Part shown: in pieces, positions 22,800 through 36,900 of the stretch
How positions within the stretch are numbered: the stretch's first letter is position 1
Layout of the letters: the number at the start of each line of letters is the position of its first letter
Assembly: GCA_035041965.1 (NCBI GenBank)
Contig: JAPYMA010000065.1
Coordinates: forward strand, 310,001-374,000
DNA length: 64,000 nt
Reading direction: 5' to 3'
Source: Anisakis pegreffii
Lineage: Eukaryota > Nematoda > Chromadorea > Rhabditida > Anisakidae
Notes under the pieces: generated by a model
The model's database searches: none
Told to the model about the DNA's origin: nothing
Seen by the model: the letters and a program-made list of their open reading frames with translations, nothing else
Translations under genes and position numbers: made by a program

Positions 22800-25200
22800 T
22801 TTCATCACTCATGAACCTCAAAACCGCGCGAGTATTGTTTTTGTACCGATTCACTTCTTGATCTGTTTCATTCAACAATATCCCGTGATGCATTCTATTG
22901 CGTAACTAGACGTTGTGAAGTTACTCAAAAACTAAGGAACATCGAAAATTCTCTGTTTTGCAATTTTGGAGAGATGAACAAGCTAAAGTGCAACGCAAGC
23001 ATCATACAAAGACAGAAAACTGGCACAAAAAATTGCGCCTTCATCAATTTGAAATGAATCCGTGCTAATCGACTTGATTAAATACAACGATAAAATTCTG
23101 CACATCGTAAAGTTTTTCTTCAACCCTTTACAAAGGACGCAGCACAAAAAGCGTTAAGCTCTATCGCTTTACACATGTTCTTTGCATCAAAAAAAAACAT
23201 CAAGTTTAATGTTATGATCAAACGAAATGGCAAAACGCTCTTCCATGTTATTTTCTGACCTGATTTTTCGTAGCCACTTTTCATACCAATCGAAGTTGAT
23301 ATTTACTAAATCTACGGCTATCAAAATTGTGCCGAAACTTAACCGTTTGGGGAAACAAAACTGACTGAATTGGAACCGTTCTAGCGACATAGTGAATACT
23401 TCGTGCAGTGAGTCATATTCGCGGATTTCACACTAAATGGCTGCTTAATGATCCGCAATAATAGTAAGAACGAAATAAGCAAAAACAGCGTTTTAAGTAA
23501 ACAGGCATAAATGAAGTGAAGTAGAAAAAGCATGGAAATCAATTAAAGGAAGTGAGAAAAAATCACATTCGTTCGATTCATCAAATATTATCACGATATG
23601 CAGGTACCTCTAATAATGAGTATTGGATAAGGAAAGCTGAACCTTCACAGGTATACTTTTTATAGCGTAAAATTTGATCAACTGCAAGTTCAATTTGCAA
23701 AGTTTCATTGAGCGGTTATTTTCGACAATGCTCTTGCTGAAACTTGCTTTCGTCTTTGAAGTTGTTTTCGCAAAGAACTGAATTGAACCAGAAACGGATG
23801 TTTCTGCATTACAACTATGTGTTGGAATGTAGTTGAGTGAATGGACGTTGAATGGACGAATTCAGTAAGAATAAAACTGAGATGATGCTTTTTTGTGGCA
23901 TCGAATGGATGATGCGTGAATGAAAAGCAGCAGTCAGTGCTCATGAAATGACTGCTGCTTAAGTAAAGCTTATTGCTGAGGCGTTAAGCAACGCCGACCG
24001 ACGATGATAAACGTTAAGCAACGAATGGAAACCATTTTATCGTACATTTGAATCGTATTCTTTCTTTGGATACTTGAACACGAATAAACACAGTTTCTTA
24101 CGATAAATACATTGTGTTGAGCTATTACTAAATGCGTTCGGACGAACGCTTCTTCAGCAAAGAGAATCACCTCTGTTGGGCAGAATCGCCTCTGCTCAGT
24201 AAAAAGCTTCTCTGCTGAACACCGAAAAGATGTTGAATTGGTCAAATATAAGAATGCTTTGTCAGTTCCGAAAGCAATCTTCAGGCACCATAAGTAATAT
24301 TGAATTTTTAAGGTATAACGATATGGGCAAGAACAGCAGATGAAACTGCTGGTATCGTTGTAGACAAATCATCGTATCGACGAAGTAAGAAATACGCTCA
24401 AAAAATTATTTCCTTTTGAGATTTCTTCTGCCTTTTCCACATCATAAAAACGTTTTTTGATCTTCTGAAAAGAATTTCGCTATCTTTTTCGAGAAATATT
24501 TCTCGAAAACTCGAGAACATATGTGACCTCACAGACCAAATTGATTGCGAAAGAAGTATAGCTGATCATTAACAGATTGTAAGATCGGCGTAGACGAGAG
24601 TTGTTACCGAAAACTGACCTGTGACTAATTCGGCGACAGAGTGCTAAAAATGGCATTCATAGAAAGGTGGTAATTAATCTTACAGTCGTCAGTGCTGTCT
24701 GTTATAAGAAAGTATGCGCTCGTTCACTTATGAAAGTGTAAAAGAATGACGCATCCTTAGATCATCGATCACACCGCATTCACAGTCAGTGACCTTTGTC
24801 CACCATCATTATAGGAACATTAAATGATCATTTGGTTGAGATATCGATGAAACGTAATTCTCTACAACTTGATTGATGCACGCATAATCCAGTTTACATA
24901 TTCATATACGCATAATTCTATGTATGCATCAGGAATTTGGTCATCATATATGTTCGCTATGTTATCAAAATGTGATGTCGATGAGATGGTTGATTTATTC
25001 AAAGCATTCCTAGACGATCAGAGATTGTGGTAAACGATATCAAATGGCTTATGAAATTATAAAATACCAACTCATTTGGGAAAGGGTATCCGGTTGTTTA
25101 GACTAACGGAATCACAAACGAATCAAAGCTAACGTTTACAGAGCAAAGAGGAACTGATAACTTCCGAGTGTTTATTTGAAAATAGCTACAGCATTACACT
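22800..25200. other. No supported gene
   Basis: AT-rich intergenic or intronic DNA. Short frames only; none has both acceptor and donor. Nothing else recognised. Confidence 0.4.
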
Positions 25201-25225
25201 TCAGGAAGAAATCGAAAATTCTGTT

Positions 25226-25408
25226 GTGCATTCTTATTGTCAGGAAAATTTCATGCATGAAACAACTTCAAACATGCTGCGCATTAAACTATTCATAGAA
25301 GAGAAGTTGAATTCGAGAATCTTGCATTTCAGCATAGAAGAAAATATCTCGATAGGCCATATAAGGAGCAAAAAATTAACACGAGAGAAATTAATCGAGC
25401 AGCTTCAG
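25226..25408 (+). other. Possible exon, unassigned
   Basis: An open plus-strand frame with protein-like content (NMLRIKLFIEEKLNSRILHF, then IGHIRSKKLTREKLIEQLQ). It ends at a plausible donor, CAG followed by gtatcc, at 25408/25409. No acceptor or partner exon was fixed. Confidence 0.25.
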
Positions 25409-27253
25409 GTATCCACTAGTAAACAGATGAATTGAGGCGCAAGAAAAGTAACGCAAAATGGTTTAATTGACGGAAAAAACATCCACAAAAATGTACTTCT
25501 CGTAAATATGCGGTCACTGACCAGTGGTCAAATGTGAACTGAGGAATGCATATATGTGTTGCAATTACACTGACGGATGATGATCATGTGAAGGAGGTTT
25601 GTCACTATCAAAATATTGCGCATCATTTCTTGAATGCTAACTAGCATCTTCTCGCAGTTTGATGTCGTCAGTAAGTCCATAACAATTCAGGAAACGACGT
25701 GATGAAAAGTCAGTCGAATATTGATACACATTAGCTTATTATGCTAATTTCACTGTCATGAATTCTCACGAGACTGTGTATATGCGTGCTGAAAGGGTCA
25801 ATATCTTTTAGGATTGATGCAGCATCCGTTAGATTTATTGGTCAGATTAACGAAGTGAGAGTAAATGAATGCTATGAAATTCGTAAGGCGATTATCAGCT
25901 TTCTGGGTTGGATAATCTCAAAAGCTCATCACAGAGGAATCAACAACCAATGAAAGATACAGTTGTTATTTCAGTGAAGCTACAGTCAGGTTACGAAAAG
26001 AATTCCACACTAACTTCTGATTCCATACCGTTTGAAATTAAATTTGAGTAATCATAACTCTAGACATCGGTTACATTAGCATGGTCTTTCTTCTTTGACC
26101 TTCTCATACGAATCTACCACGATCATAAATAGACGCACAGTTCAATTCGCTAATCATTGGTTCGTCAAAAAATGTCGCACTCATTCCGATTGTACTTTTT
26201 CATTGCCATTCTAATGTCGATCTGAAATGAAAGCTGCGCTATAGCAAAGGATTTTGAAAAGTGACCTAAGCCTGGAGGAAATGTTGCTCAAATCAACAAC
26301 ATACATTAATGCGTTCGATGTGAAAATATGTTTATGCCCTTTAGGGCATTCACAATTGTTTATTAAAGGACAGATGCTTAGCGACGATTAGGTTCACATC
26401 CGTAATCCTCTCATTCAGCATTCATAGATTATCATCACTTGAGCAACAGACAGTGCTAATCGGTAGCTTCATTCGTGATTAACACTCAACAGATAACGCT
26501 GTTTGCATATCCGATAAACTTTATACGATCTCAGTGAGCAGTACTCATTCTCGCACCCAATAACTTTCAATCTGCTTAACATTATGAGGGAGGGAAATAG
26601 CTGCCAGTGTTACATCCAAGAATCTAGCTAATAAATCAGCGATTACATATTTGTATAATACAATACTGCCGTTTCCTAGTAAACAAATATATCAATGAAC
26701 AATTTGCATACTGCTTAGTCATATATGAAAGAGGATGCATCTTTATAAATTAAGATATAAATAAAGAATTGCAACGATTAGGCTCGAATCAAGTCGAGCA
26801 AAAATTTTGAGTGGTGATCATAACCTCAGAAATCCAACGATATGCAGTTTTGGAATTGTGCAAGCATTGTTGGTAAATGGGAAAGTGTCGAACTAAAAGG
26901 AGCTTCCGAAGGCCATTTTAGAAGTGTGAAAGGATGTGCATGAAAATGTTTCATAAATAATGCAACCTTTACGTCATGGTTGAAGCAATTTTAGTGTGTT
27001 CAGCGAAATGAAATGTTAACGATTCGCGGTGAATATTTATGAGGAAAGCATTATCGCGATTCGCGATTGTCATTCATTAGACATTATTGCATACATTTAC
27101 ATTTGGATAGAACACGATCTATGCATTCGTTTTACTTTCGAATCAAACTTGTACTTGTTTTGTTGCATTTGAATCAACAGAACAGATGTCATCAAAAAAG
27201 ACTTTTTTAAAACAGAACGTTGAATCATAACGGAATATCATCGGATTAAACAG

Positions 27254-27514
27254 GTGATCAGCACCGAAGTGAGTGGAAAATGCGACAATTTAGTTTCTTT
27301 TCGATACCTTGCATCAGTCGTTTCCGAACTGTATTTGAAGTACACAAAGCCCAAACGTGTTCGAACATTATTACTTCAGATTGCTGACGATTTTTATTGG
27401 CAACATTCTTGCATTTCGACAAAAAGGAGCCAACCAATCGTTTATAATCAAAACGCTTTTTCTTTAAATGAGAACAATAAATTTACCCATCATAGACAGA
27501 TTGCTCAAAGATAA
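27254..27514 (+). other. Possible exon, unassigned
   Basis: After an acceptor-like aaacag, a plus-strand frame stays open for 86 codons. It includes SFRYLASVVSELYLKYTKPK followed by RVRTLLLQIADDFYWQHS, which is more protein-like than the surroundings. It ends in a stop without an obvious donor, so it could be a terminal exon or a relic. Confidence 0.3.
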
Positions 27515-27519
27515 TTGTT

Positions 27520-29480
27520 CACTAATCATCATCGTCTAATGAAAATCCAAAAAAATCCATAAAACAATTAGGTGTATACATTGAAATGAAGACAATGATG
27601 AAGTGGACGGTGCACATCTGTTATGGCATCAGTTAAGGACGAACGACATCGATCATGATGTGTCCATTCATTGTCCACTGCCCTACGAGGTGAAAGGTCA
27701 ACCAGTCAACGAACAAACGCTCCGATAGGAAACCTTTTCTTGTTGTTAATGCAATTAAATCGTTTGCATGAAACACTGACGACATACGACACCTAATTAT
27801 TCAACAACGTTTCGAATGGTGTCTAAAACAAACAGTTGCTTGAATTCTCGCAAAATGTTAATTGGCAATTGGAACGGCAATGGCTCGGCATTGCGCTCAG
27901 CACCAGCAGAACATAAACAAATATCCATTGCACACATCACAAACTCACTCGATTGCATCCAATTAACGTTTCATAAAGCAAACATAATCCGATAAAGATA
28001 TCACAAACCATTCACACCATTGTTAACTATTACATATTTACCGCAAAATCGCTGCTCTCGAGCCAATTCAAATACGAATGCGAAACGAAAGGAGATTATC
28101 ACGTAACAACATGAAAGGGATCGTCGGCATCATTGCATTGCAACCCGAAAGTGAAATGTATCATTGCCTAGAAATGGAATGCTTATGGCGGCGGCGGCGG
28201 CGTTAACATATCCCTTCAAATCATCACATTGCGAGAATTTTTCAACAGCAACTGCGCCGAAATGATCTCCGCTGGTGGGCAAAATTAATTTTGTACATGA
28301 CATGATCGAAGTACAAAAAACGCAATTTCCATTAACGGGTGATCGAATTGATTGCATTAATTGTGCGCCATTCAACGGCACTCTGCTCGGTCGGCATTTC
28401 TCTTTTGCGTTCGGATAAGACGCAAACAAGATTCCCACGATCAAAGAGGGCTTCTTATCGGCTGAGAGATCACTAAATCTTTCCTTAATTAGATTTTATA
28501 ATGCAATCTCAAGACCAGCAACATAACTTATGCACATTCAAAGATGAGTATTCCATTGACCTAAGCGAACATCACATCAATAAATCATTTCGCTACGTCA
28601 AAAATCGGTTTCACATCATGTATTTAGTGTGAAAGTGAGAACTTTTTTTGAAAAAAAATTCTTTGTAGAGCAAAAAAACAGTATCGAGCATGTTTGGATT
28701 GGACGATAACAGTGTGATTTTCCATAGCTAGACAATATCCGCATTAAAAATGCTTGAATGAAATGCTTTTTTTCCATTGCATCGTAACCTATTACTTATA
28801 AATTATTGCCATTGAGTTTATTCCTACACGTAACTACACGTAATCATTAAGTTCGATTATGCTACTCGGCTGCGTGTCATTTTACGGAAACAGATCTTTC
28901 TAACGAATGTGGAAAGTTTCTTGCGATAGGTACGATAGTTGAATGCGTTTCATTCAGTTCATCGTTGACATCTTTATTTGTTAATGCGTGAGGAACCGTG
29001 GTGAGTGACAGTTTGATGGAAAACTGTCAGTTCAGTGCAATTCCGTCCTTAGTCTGTACTCGATTCTCATGCAATAATAATCACTTTACCAATACCATAA
29101 AGGAATGCCGTTAAGAACAGATAACAATGCATATCAAAACAAAGCAAAAAGAGATTTAACGTTGACGATATTTACAATTGATGATGAATGCGCGACTATT
29201 TACATTTTCATCCCACTTCTTTGCCATTCCCCATCAAAAGAAGATTTTCTGTTCTCACGTTTCGATGACAAAATAGTTTTTGTTAAAATTTATCAGGTAT
29301 CCTATGTATGCTTACTAGTGATTTCCTCAACCATTTTTCATGAGCAATATGTGTATGCATCCTGGATTACATCATAACACTCACTTATTCGTCTTCAAAT
29401 GAATTGACCAAGAGTCAATGACCAGAGTGGGATGACTGCTAGAAAATTAGATCATGATGAAGCGAGAGTATTGAAAAGCT
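27520..29480. other. No supported gene
   Basis: AT-rich DNA. It includes a short CGG/GGC run near 28191-28202 that creates a poly-Ala stretch in a long minus-strand frame (28130-28444). I do not regard that frame as a gene because it lacks other coding character. Confidence 0.4.
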
Positions 29481-29527
29481 GGAAATTCAAAGAATCATAT
29501 TTACAAGTGAGGAAGATGAACAGTGGA

Positions 29528-29752
29528 TCATTTGAATGCTTGCTGCTGTAACATTTGTAGGTAACGCATTCTCTCTTTTTTCACACTTTCCTTCCAGCTG
29601 TCCGGAATCAACGAGATGTTCGGTAGGGTATCGTAATCGTTGAAGTAATCGATCAGCTCGTGCTCCTTCACTTCTTCGGGTGTCGGTGGTCGACAGAAAC
29701 ACACAGCCACCAGTAACGATCCAACAACCAACAGTACACAGAATGATCGCAT
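29528..29752 (-). CDS. Small secreted protein of 74 residues
   Basis: A single uninterrupted frame runs from ATG at 29752 to TGA at 29528-29530. The N-terminus MRSFCVLLVVGSLLVAVCFC is a textbook signal peptide: basic residue, hydrophobic core, small residues and Cys near the cleavage point. The mature part is short, acidic then basic: RPPTPEEVKEHELIDYFNDY, NISLIPDSWKESVKKERMRY, then a Gln-rich end LQMLQQQAFK. There is one potential N-glycosylation site (NIS). It has no Cys framework after the signal, so it is not a typical disulfide-rich toxin or antimicrobial peptide. Dibasic KK near the end could allow processing, but no repeated neuropeptide pattern is visible. Family unknown. No gene is recognised close by. 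Confidence 0.7.
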   Translation of the reverse strand: MRSFCVLLVVGSLLVAVCFCRPPTPEEVKEHELIDYFNDYDTLPNISLIPDSWKESVKKERMRYLQMLQQQAFK

Positions 29753-31315
29753 TTTATCATTTATCTAAAACAATAAACGATAATCTCGATAATCGGATGA
29801 TCAAAAAGGATTGTAGAAGGTGAATCTGGTTCATTAATGTATGATGGATCGGTGAAGTAAAATGAGAAAATAAGGAAATGTTGATACGCAAATTGAAAGT
29901 CAAGCTCATCCTAAAGAATTGTTCCGTATAGTCTGTCATTAAGCAGACTGGAAGACTATAAGAGACAATTCATTATTAAACCGATATTATTTCCAGTTTT
30001 TCATCAGTTGAAGCATGAAAAACGTTATGCGACAGTACCGAACGACCGCCACTTCAAAAATCACATTTGCAAATGTCGAAAGAATAGCAGAAAGTTTAAT
30101 GGATTCATTAAAATCCTCAGGATAGAACTCATAGAAATCACTGCAAATGAGTCTCTCGTGATGCTATGAGAGGATTTGAGAGTAATTCAATCGAGAATAT
30201 TAGCAAAATTTGGCACAGTCGAGAACTAACTTCATTAAATGGACCTACTGAATCAACCGAAGACAGTTTATGCGACCAGCTGGAATGTGTGGCTGAGTGA
30301 GGGAAACAATTTATGGATTCGTACTGAAGTAAATTCAATTGAATTGACAGCTTAAGAAACGAGTTCTTCCAATTTTTGTGTACAACAAAAACGTGGTCCA
30401 TTAAACACAATCCTCTTACTTTGTCAATATGAGATTATGAACTTTCATCATTTTGTGATGAAATTATGAAACACTCATGCTATATTTCACTCTTATATGG
30501 CAGTTTACTGGTTAGTTTGCGAGGGGTGTACAAAAAAAGATGGAGCAATTTTGGAATGGTGAAATTCGACGAATTTTGACAGCAACGAGCCATACACTGC
30601 ACAACGGGTAAGATAATCAATTTTTCACGTCAGAAACAACACAGAGATATTCTTTTTGTTTTGAGTAACGATGGGAACAAGTAAAACGGACTGAGCCGTT
30701 TCAAGTGATTATTCACGGTAAATTTGTGCCTTTGACAAGATTTAATAGCGTAAATCAGTCCAGTGACAACCAACCCAAAAGGCCCCTCCAAGCAAACTCT
30801 TCCGCGTTACACGAGTGTTCCTGCTCTATCCATAAAATTAAAAAATTACTCACTTGTCAACAGTCGACACGCACTTCCTTCCAGATTCTCTGCGCAATAA
30901 ACGACCACAATAAACGAAGTCTTTGTCCAATTCAAATCCAATATCTTCAACGAACCTTCAAAAAAGCTGTTTGACTATCGGTTCAGTGTATGTAATTATT
31001 TGTAAACGAGAGAATTAGAGATTCTCAAAGCAATAATAAGGTGTAAAAAAGAAAATTAGTACGAGTAATGGGAGAGATGTGAAATGAGCAGAAGATGTTC
31101 GTTCGTCAACGAATGAATATTTCTTCGGTCAATGATGATTTAATATTTACATCGTTCTTCATTCATTCAATCACCCATTCATCTGCGTTTGCAATGAACA
31201 ATTCGATGGGTGAATGGCAGATGCGGCGGCTACTGATCATATTGACAAATGCACGCTAAAAACTCAGCAATTCATTGAAAACTCGTTTCTTATTGCTCTT
31301 TTCTTCACCAACAAC

Positions 31316-31440
31316 AATGACATTATCAATAATCATTATTATGATTACACTAATGATAACGATAAAAATGATTATTATAATAATAATTATAACAATGACA
31401 ATAATCAACACAATAATAATGATCATTTTAATGATCAAAA
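31316..31440. repeat. Imperfect AAT/ATG-rich simple sequence
   Basis: Runs of aataat, attatt and atgat produce Asn/Asp-rich frames on one strand and Ile-rich frames on the other. These are artefacts of the repeat, not genes. Confidence 0.8.
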
Positions 31441-32530
31441 CGATTAACCACATCGAACACGAATACGCGAAAAACATTTCAGTACCTTTGAAGTAATGTT
31501 ATTAAGAGGAATTTGAAATGAGCAATTCTCATCTCACTTTGCCAGCGAGCATCTGCTAGCTGAAAAAAAAAGGTAAAAGCGGTTCAGCATCTTAAAATTT
31601 GACATTCATAAAAAGTATGAAAAAAATGCGTTTTGTGTATTCTTTAACAACTCGCGAATGTGAAGTATAAATTTGGTGTACAATTCACTCCGTTTTCGAA
31701 CGATCATTTGAGTGTTTTCTTCAACATATTCAATTGACTGACTAATTTGATGATTTACTTATTGTTAGCGCAATTTCAATTCCGAATGAAACTTTCACTG
31801 GTGAGTGTGATCGTTTCGGATCATCGACCATCAAACTTACATGATCACCACCGTCCAGAAGAAACCAATACCAAGGTAACCATTCGGCAAAAAGGCGTAG
31901 AACGAAAAAACAAGCCTTTCATGGGAAAAAAATTAAATTCCTAACGGTAAACAGAATCGAAGTATTAGTTTCCATAATGAACCTAGTTGCAAAAAGACTC
32001 AAGGATAACGTGATCAGTGAAGTGAATATTGCAGAGAGTTGAAGAACAGCTATTCGTTCTTCAATGTACCTAATTGAAACTTCTCATCTTGTCATGTTTC
32101 ATGACTACTCAAATGTACTGTAGGATGGTCGGGCGTAGAATGTTTAACTATCCACTGGAAGAAGGCATAACTCAGCTGAATGATCTCTTGGGTCGTCAGA
32201 ACATAAAAATTTAAGAATGGTAGAAGCAAAAATATGCGAAAAAAATGGTAGGAATGCACATTACTCTTAGGAATGCGATGAGAAATTGAAATGTGTTCCC
32301 ACATTCGCTCAACTGATACGAAATCGTTGAATTCATGTGACACTGCATAAAATATTTTCGTTATGATATAATGATTGACGACATTAAAATGATGCTCTGT
32401 CTAGTTCGTCGTTCTCATATGCATATAAAACACACACGAAAGAAGAGATGCACTTAATGCATCACATCGGGGAATTGATGATGGAGGAATGATATTGAAA
32501 CGACTTTTTTTCTGATCAGCCGCAAATTAT

Positions 32531-32731
32531 ATGCTGTTCGAAACAAAGCGCATTTCATCCGAAAGGCGTCATGTTTTAAGTATTCCCAGCTTAGTCGAAC
32601 ACTCACTACTGGTTGTGCTATCGGCTTTCAGCGCACATTCGCATCCTCTCGGCACATATCATGAATCAGCCCATTTTGAGGCCGAATATTTTCCGTCCGT
32701 AAAGATTTTTGATTATGATGCCGGAAACTGA
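32531..32731 (+). other. Possible small gene or exon
   Basis: A 66-codon frame from ATG to TGA has balanced, protein-like composition: MLFETKRISSERRHVLSIPS, LVEHSLLVVLSAFSAHSHPL, then HFEAEYFPSVKIFDYDAGN. An acceptor-like gatcag lies 12 bases upstream of the ATG. No family recognised and no partner exon. Confidence 0.3.
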
Positions 32732-33918
32732 TCACTTCATATTTTTGACTTGCTACAATTTTATTCATTGATGTGCAACATAACTGTGTCTGCTCACAAT
32801 CAGTAGATTATTATGACTGCTTTCAATCGCTACAAAGTATATGCACTTACGTCTAATGTTTTCATCGTTTTCGAATCATATTAATCGTGATGTCCGAAAA
32901 TACGAAAACAGACCTAATGACACCAAAAATACCAAAAAAAGAAATATTTGTTGCTTGCATGTAATTTATAAACTGATTATACGTCCTATGACAGATGCTA
33001 TTATTGTTAAAGATTTCATTAGCTTTTACTGTCACTATACGGTGACCACAGTATCGTGTTTTGCCTCACAGTCAAAGACGAATCGTTCAGCCAGTTTCAC
33101 CTTCTCATAAATTTTTTGATATCGAGTTGATCATTTCTTATAATATATTAATAGATTTTATTCCACAAAGCTTCAAAACTAAAACATTGACATTTTCAGA
33201 AGGATTTTAAAAAATAAATAAAATAGGCATAAACATAAACACCAAACAGTAATGCATGAAAACGCAAGTGTGTATAATAATAGAATGAAATGCTGATTAC
33301 ACGTCTAGGTTGATCGTGGTATCGAAATTTTTATATAATGTAAGACTTTATCGAATAGTGCATGAAATTCTAAATTTTTATCAAATTTCCGCGATTTCAA
33401 TCAAAAGTAATCGTAATGGATGACAGGTTGAAAAATTGTATGTGTTTTCACAAGTGATCAGAATGTCAAACATGAGGAATACATCAGAGCTATCACTCAC
33501 GTGATTTTCAGCAAACTGAAATGGAACGAATCAAATTTGAGCTAATGCAAATTCATCAAAATTTCATTTTTAAAAAAATCCCTCCAGAAACAGTTCCCTA
33601 ATCATTGGCGAGTAATGCAACAAGAGGCAAAATGCTTAAATTAAACGATCGCCAATGATAATTCAGGCTTAATCACTGCTCACTGCTTGCTGCTAACAAA
33701 TTATTGACAAATCACATCGATGAAAGCGAATAAAAGGGAAATATGAATGGGATGAGATGGTAAGCATCAGACGTGATAACATCTACACACTGAACCAGTC
33801 AAGACTCGAGTTCAGTTCTGACAGCTGCATTCATCAGCTGAATGCCGCTCACGTGCCCATACAATAACCTAGCCACAGCAGATAGACTGGATATTGAAAG
33901 CGTATTGTTGTTGATAAT

Positions 33919-36900
33919 TCAGTGGAATCGCTTGCCGAATAACGGAGTGATCGTTGAGAGTCGCAATTGTAACGGATTCATCCGTCCTTCGGCCTGCAAA
34001 TAGACTGGATTAGCAATGAGCGAATCCGGATTCTAAGCTAGTGACAACGGTCACGAAGCACTTTTCAGGAAGCAATAAGAATGATGGAACTCATTTTGCT
34101 TTGATGGTCCGAAAATGAATGAGAAAAAAGATCAATGACATTATGGCATATCGACATCATGCTAAACAATAACCTCAGCAGAGTCGTTTCTTTATGAATT
34201 TGAAATGTTCAACACCATTAAATGTGGTAATTTATAGTAATACTAGAGACTTGTTCACCTTGAAAAATTCCACTAAATCTTCCACTTCCACATATCCATC
34301 GCTGTTTTTATCCAATGCCTGAAAACGATCGCGTGAAGAGAGACAATTAGGAAGTTCATTGGAACGGAACTCTTTTATGATATTGTGATGAATTTATAAA
34401 GGAACTGAATCAGTAATTTGGTCGGATGTCCGACAGCTGCACGAAACAAGCTTTGATCATTGCAAAATAATCGCATAAAGATTTTTTTCGCGATTGTAAG
34501 ATAAGTTAAGTGGGCAATCTCTATGTAATGGTTAATTCAATTGGAATGCCTCTTCAATAATAGACTGCGAGTTTTTGAAAAGAATTATGACCAACCGCGA
34601 ACGCTTCTTCGGTCTTTTTGCTGATAATCTCCTCAAGGGATGTACTACGTTCGGTACTGCTTACACTCAGTTGAACGCTACTCCTTCGCTCGACAGGTTT
34701 CGACATTTGATAGACGGAGCGAACGAATTCAGTGAATTCCTCAAATAGCAAAACTGAGTTACAGAGAAGGAAAAAAAGAAATAACACGGTTGTTGCATTC
34801 GTGCCAGACAAATGAGTGCATGAAAGCAAAGGACATTTTTATTATTAAATGGTCAACCGAATACGCTGTTCTCAGTTGATGTTTGAAATTTGATTACGAA
34901 TCAATGATGCGATGATGAAAAATCAACTGAACAACTCATCAGAAGCTGACCAATTGATTTATTGAAGATGCGTCTCTTCCTTTAATCATACGAATAGCCC
35001 AAGCCGCATTGGTTTGTGGTGAAGGATAGTTGAGCATTGAAAGCGCTTCCATTAAATCCTTAATAATCTCAGGTTAATCTAGCAAATTCAATGTGTTCAT
35101 GCTAGCCATAATACCAACCAATTGAACATAATCATCATCTAAGATGCTCTCGAGTGAGCGATAACCAATGAAAGATCGTTTCTTGCGAATAGTGAAACGA
35201 TTAAAAAAGAGGCAAACCTGGAACGTAATTTCATCTTTTCCTTTTGAGAATGCATGGAATAGGCGCAGGATGTACTCCTCACTCAGTCGTTCCGGTAAAT
35301 AAGGCCCAAACATCATTTTGAATTCCTCCAATCGCATACGACCTTCTGGGCATTCCTGAAGAAACGCGTGTGTTGTACAGCTGTTCTAAGACCAATCAAA
35401 CGCGGAAAAAAACTGTCCTTAATAGGCTACACTCTCAGCAGCATTTTCAAACTTGACATAATGGAAACGTCTGTTGATAAACGATCACCTGACTGTCAGT
35501 AAAACTTCATTCAATAAATCACTAATTGCCCTTGAAAGCTAGATCATTTATTCGAAATGAATGATTATATTGTGTGAGTCGATGCCACTGAAGCAAGAAT
35601 CATTCCGTATAATGTCAGCAACTCAACCACAAAAATGGCTTTCAGCAACATTCAGTTCGGTAACATATGGCAATGATGAGTCGAGAAATAAGTGATTGAA
35701 ACGAACGAACGTTTTTAAATCGACCATACATGTACTTGATGTATGTACAACTGAACGCTTCTTGAGTACGTCGACGAAGTTCGGCCATAGTCGATGCTTG
35801 AGTGGATGAATCCCATTTCAGCAAATCCACCACTTCATCTTCTTCTTTCACTGAAATGCCCTTGATGAGCCAGCCTTGTCAGGCATAAACAATCATGCTA
35901 CTACATAATTATAAACATATTCTGCCAGTGCAATAATCCTCTTGTTATTGCTGTTGTAGTTCCACAATGAAAGTGCACAGACCTAATAATACTGCTACTT
36001 TAATCGCTTTCAGTCAGTAATTCATGAAAGCAAGAAGACACTTCCACAATCGGAAATTCGGCAATTCTATAAGCAAGCTCACAGCTCAGCTGAAAAGAAT
36101 ATCACGGATTTGAGATAGTTGAAGGGAGGCGCTACATCGACTCTATTGATCCTGTTAGCTTTCACCAATATGATTTATGAGATAATATAAGCTTAGGCAA
36201 GAACTGAGAAGATGAAATACAGCGAAACCTTCAGTTTGGCTGATAGTGAGATGAAGTTATGTGAAATGCAGAAGAGTTGAGGATTGGTGGGTGGTGGAAT
36301 CTGATGAAATAAATTATTCGGAGGATTCAGCAAAGTGAGGATGGATTGAGTCTGCGTATTGTTGAAATATATAATGGATTTTGTCACGCTCGACAACGCC
36401 CAAGTGTATTGATTTAACGCATTATTGTCATCAATCGTATGTCGTCGTCGTCAGTTTCTTGCTGTGGTATGGCCACTTCAGTGAGTGCCTCTCGAATAAA
36501 ATGCAAAATAGAGAAAAGGCATTTTGTTCGATTTTTGAGCGCATCAACATCATAAAATTAGCAATGCAACACGAAACTAATTAAGACATCCACCGAATGG
36601 CGTGCTTCAATTGAAGTTTCCCCTAATTGTCTTCTTCTTCTTCAAAACGAGCTTGCCACTTCAAAAAGCACTTCTTCGCAAGAAGTTGAATAATCTACGA
36701 AAAGAGACAAAACCATCATTTCTTTCCCCAAGTAGTCCTCAACGCATTTCTATGTAAAATTCTCGATGGAACAAAAAATCTGGAGAATTGAAATTTGTTT
36801 AAGCGATCAAAAACCGGACTCACTATGAAATTAAGTTGGTAAATTCTACTGTGTTTGAGGAAAACTTGTATACAAGTCATTACTGCGGTGAAGCAATGAG

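Larger units (their letters stand above)
29760..33918. other. Mostly gene-free interval
   Basis: Contains the simple repeat at 31316-31440 and one coding-like plus-strand frame at 32531-32731, listed separately. Otherwise short frames only. Confidence 0.4.

Noticed and set aside
28130..28444. 104-codon minus-strand frame with poly-Ala
   Set aside because: The Ala run comes from a short GCC repeat; the rest lacks coding character and splice sites.
31214..31496. Asn/Asp-rich and Ile-rich frames on opposite strands
   Set aside because: Direct translation of the AAT/ATG simple repeat.
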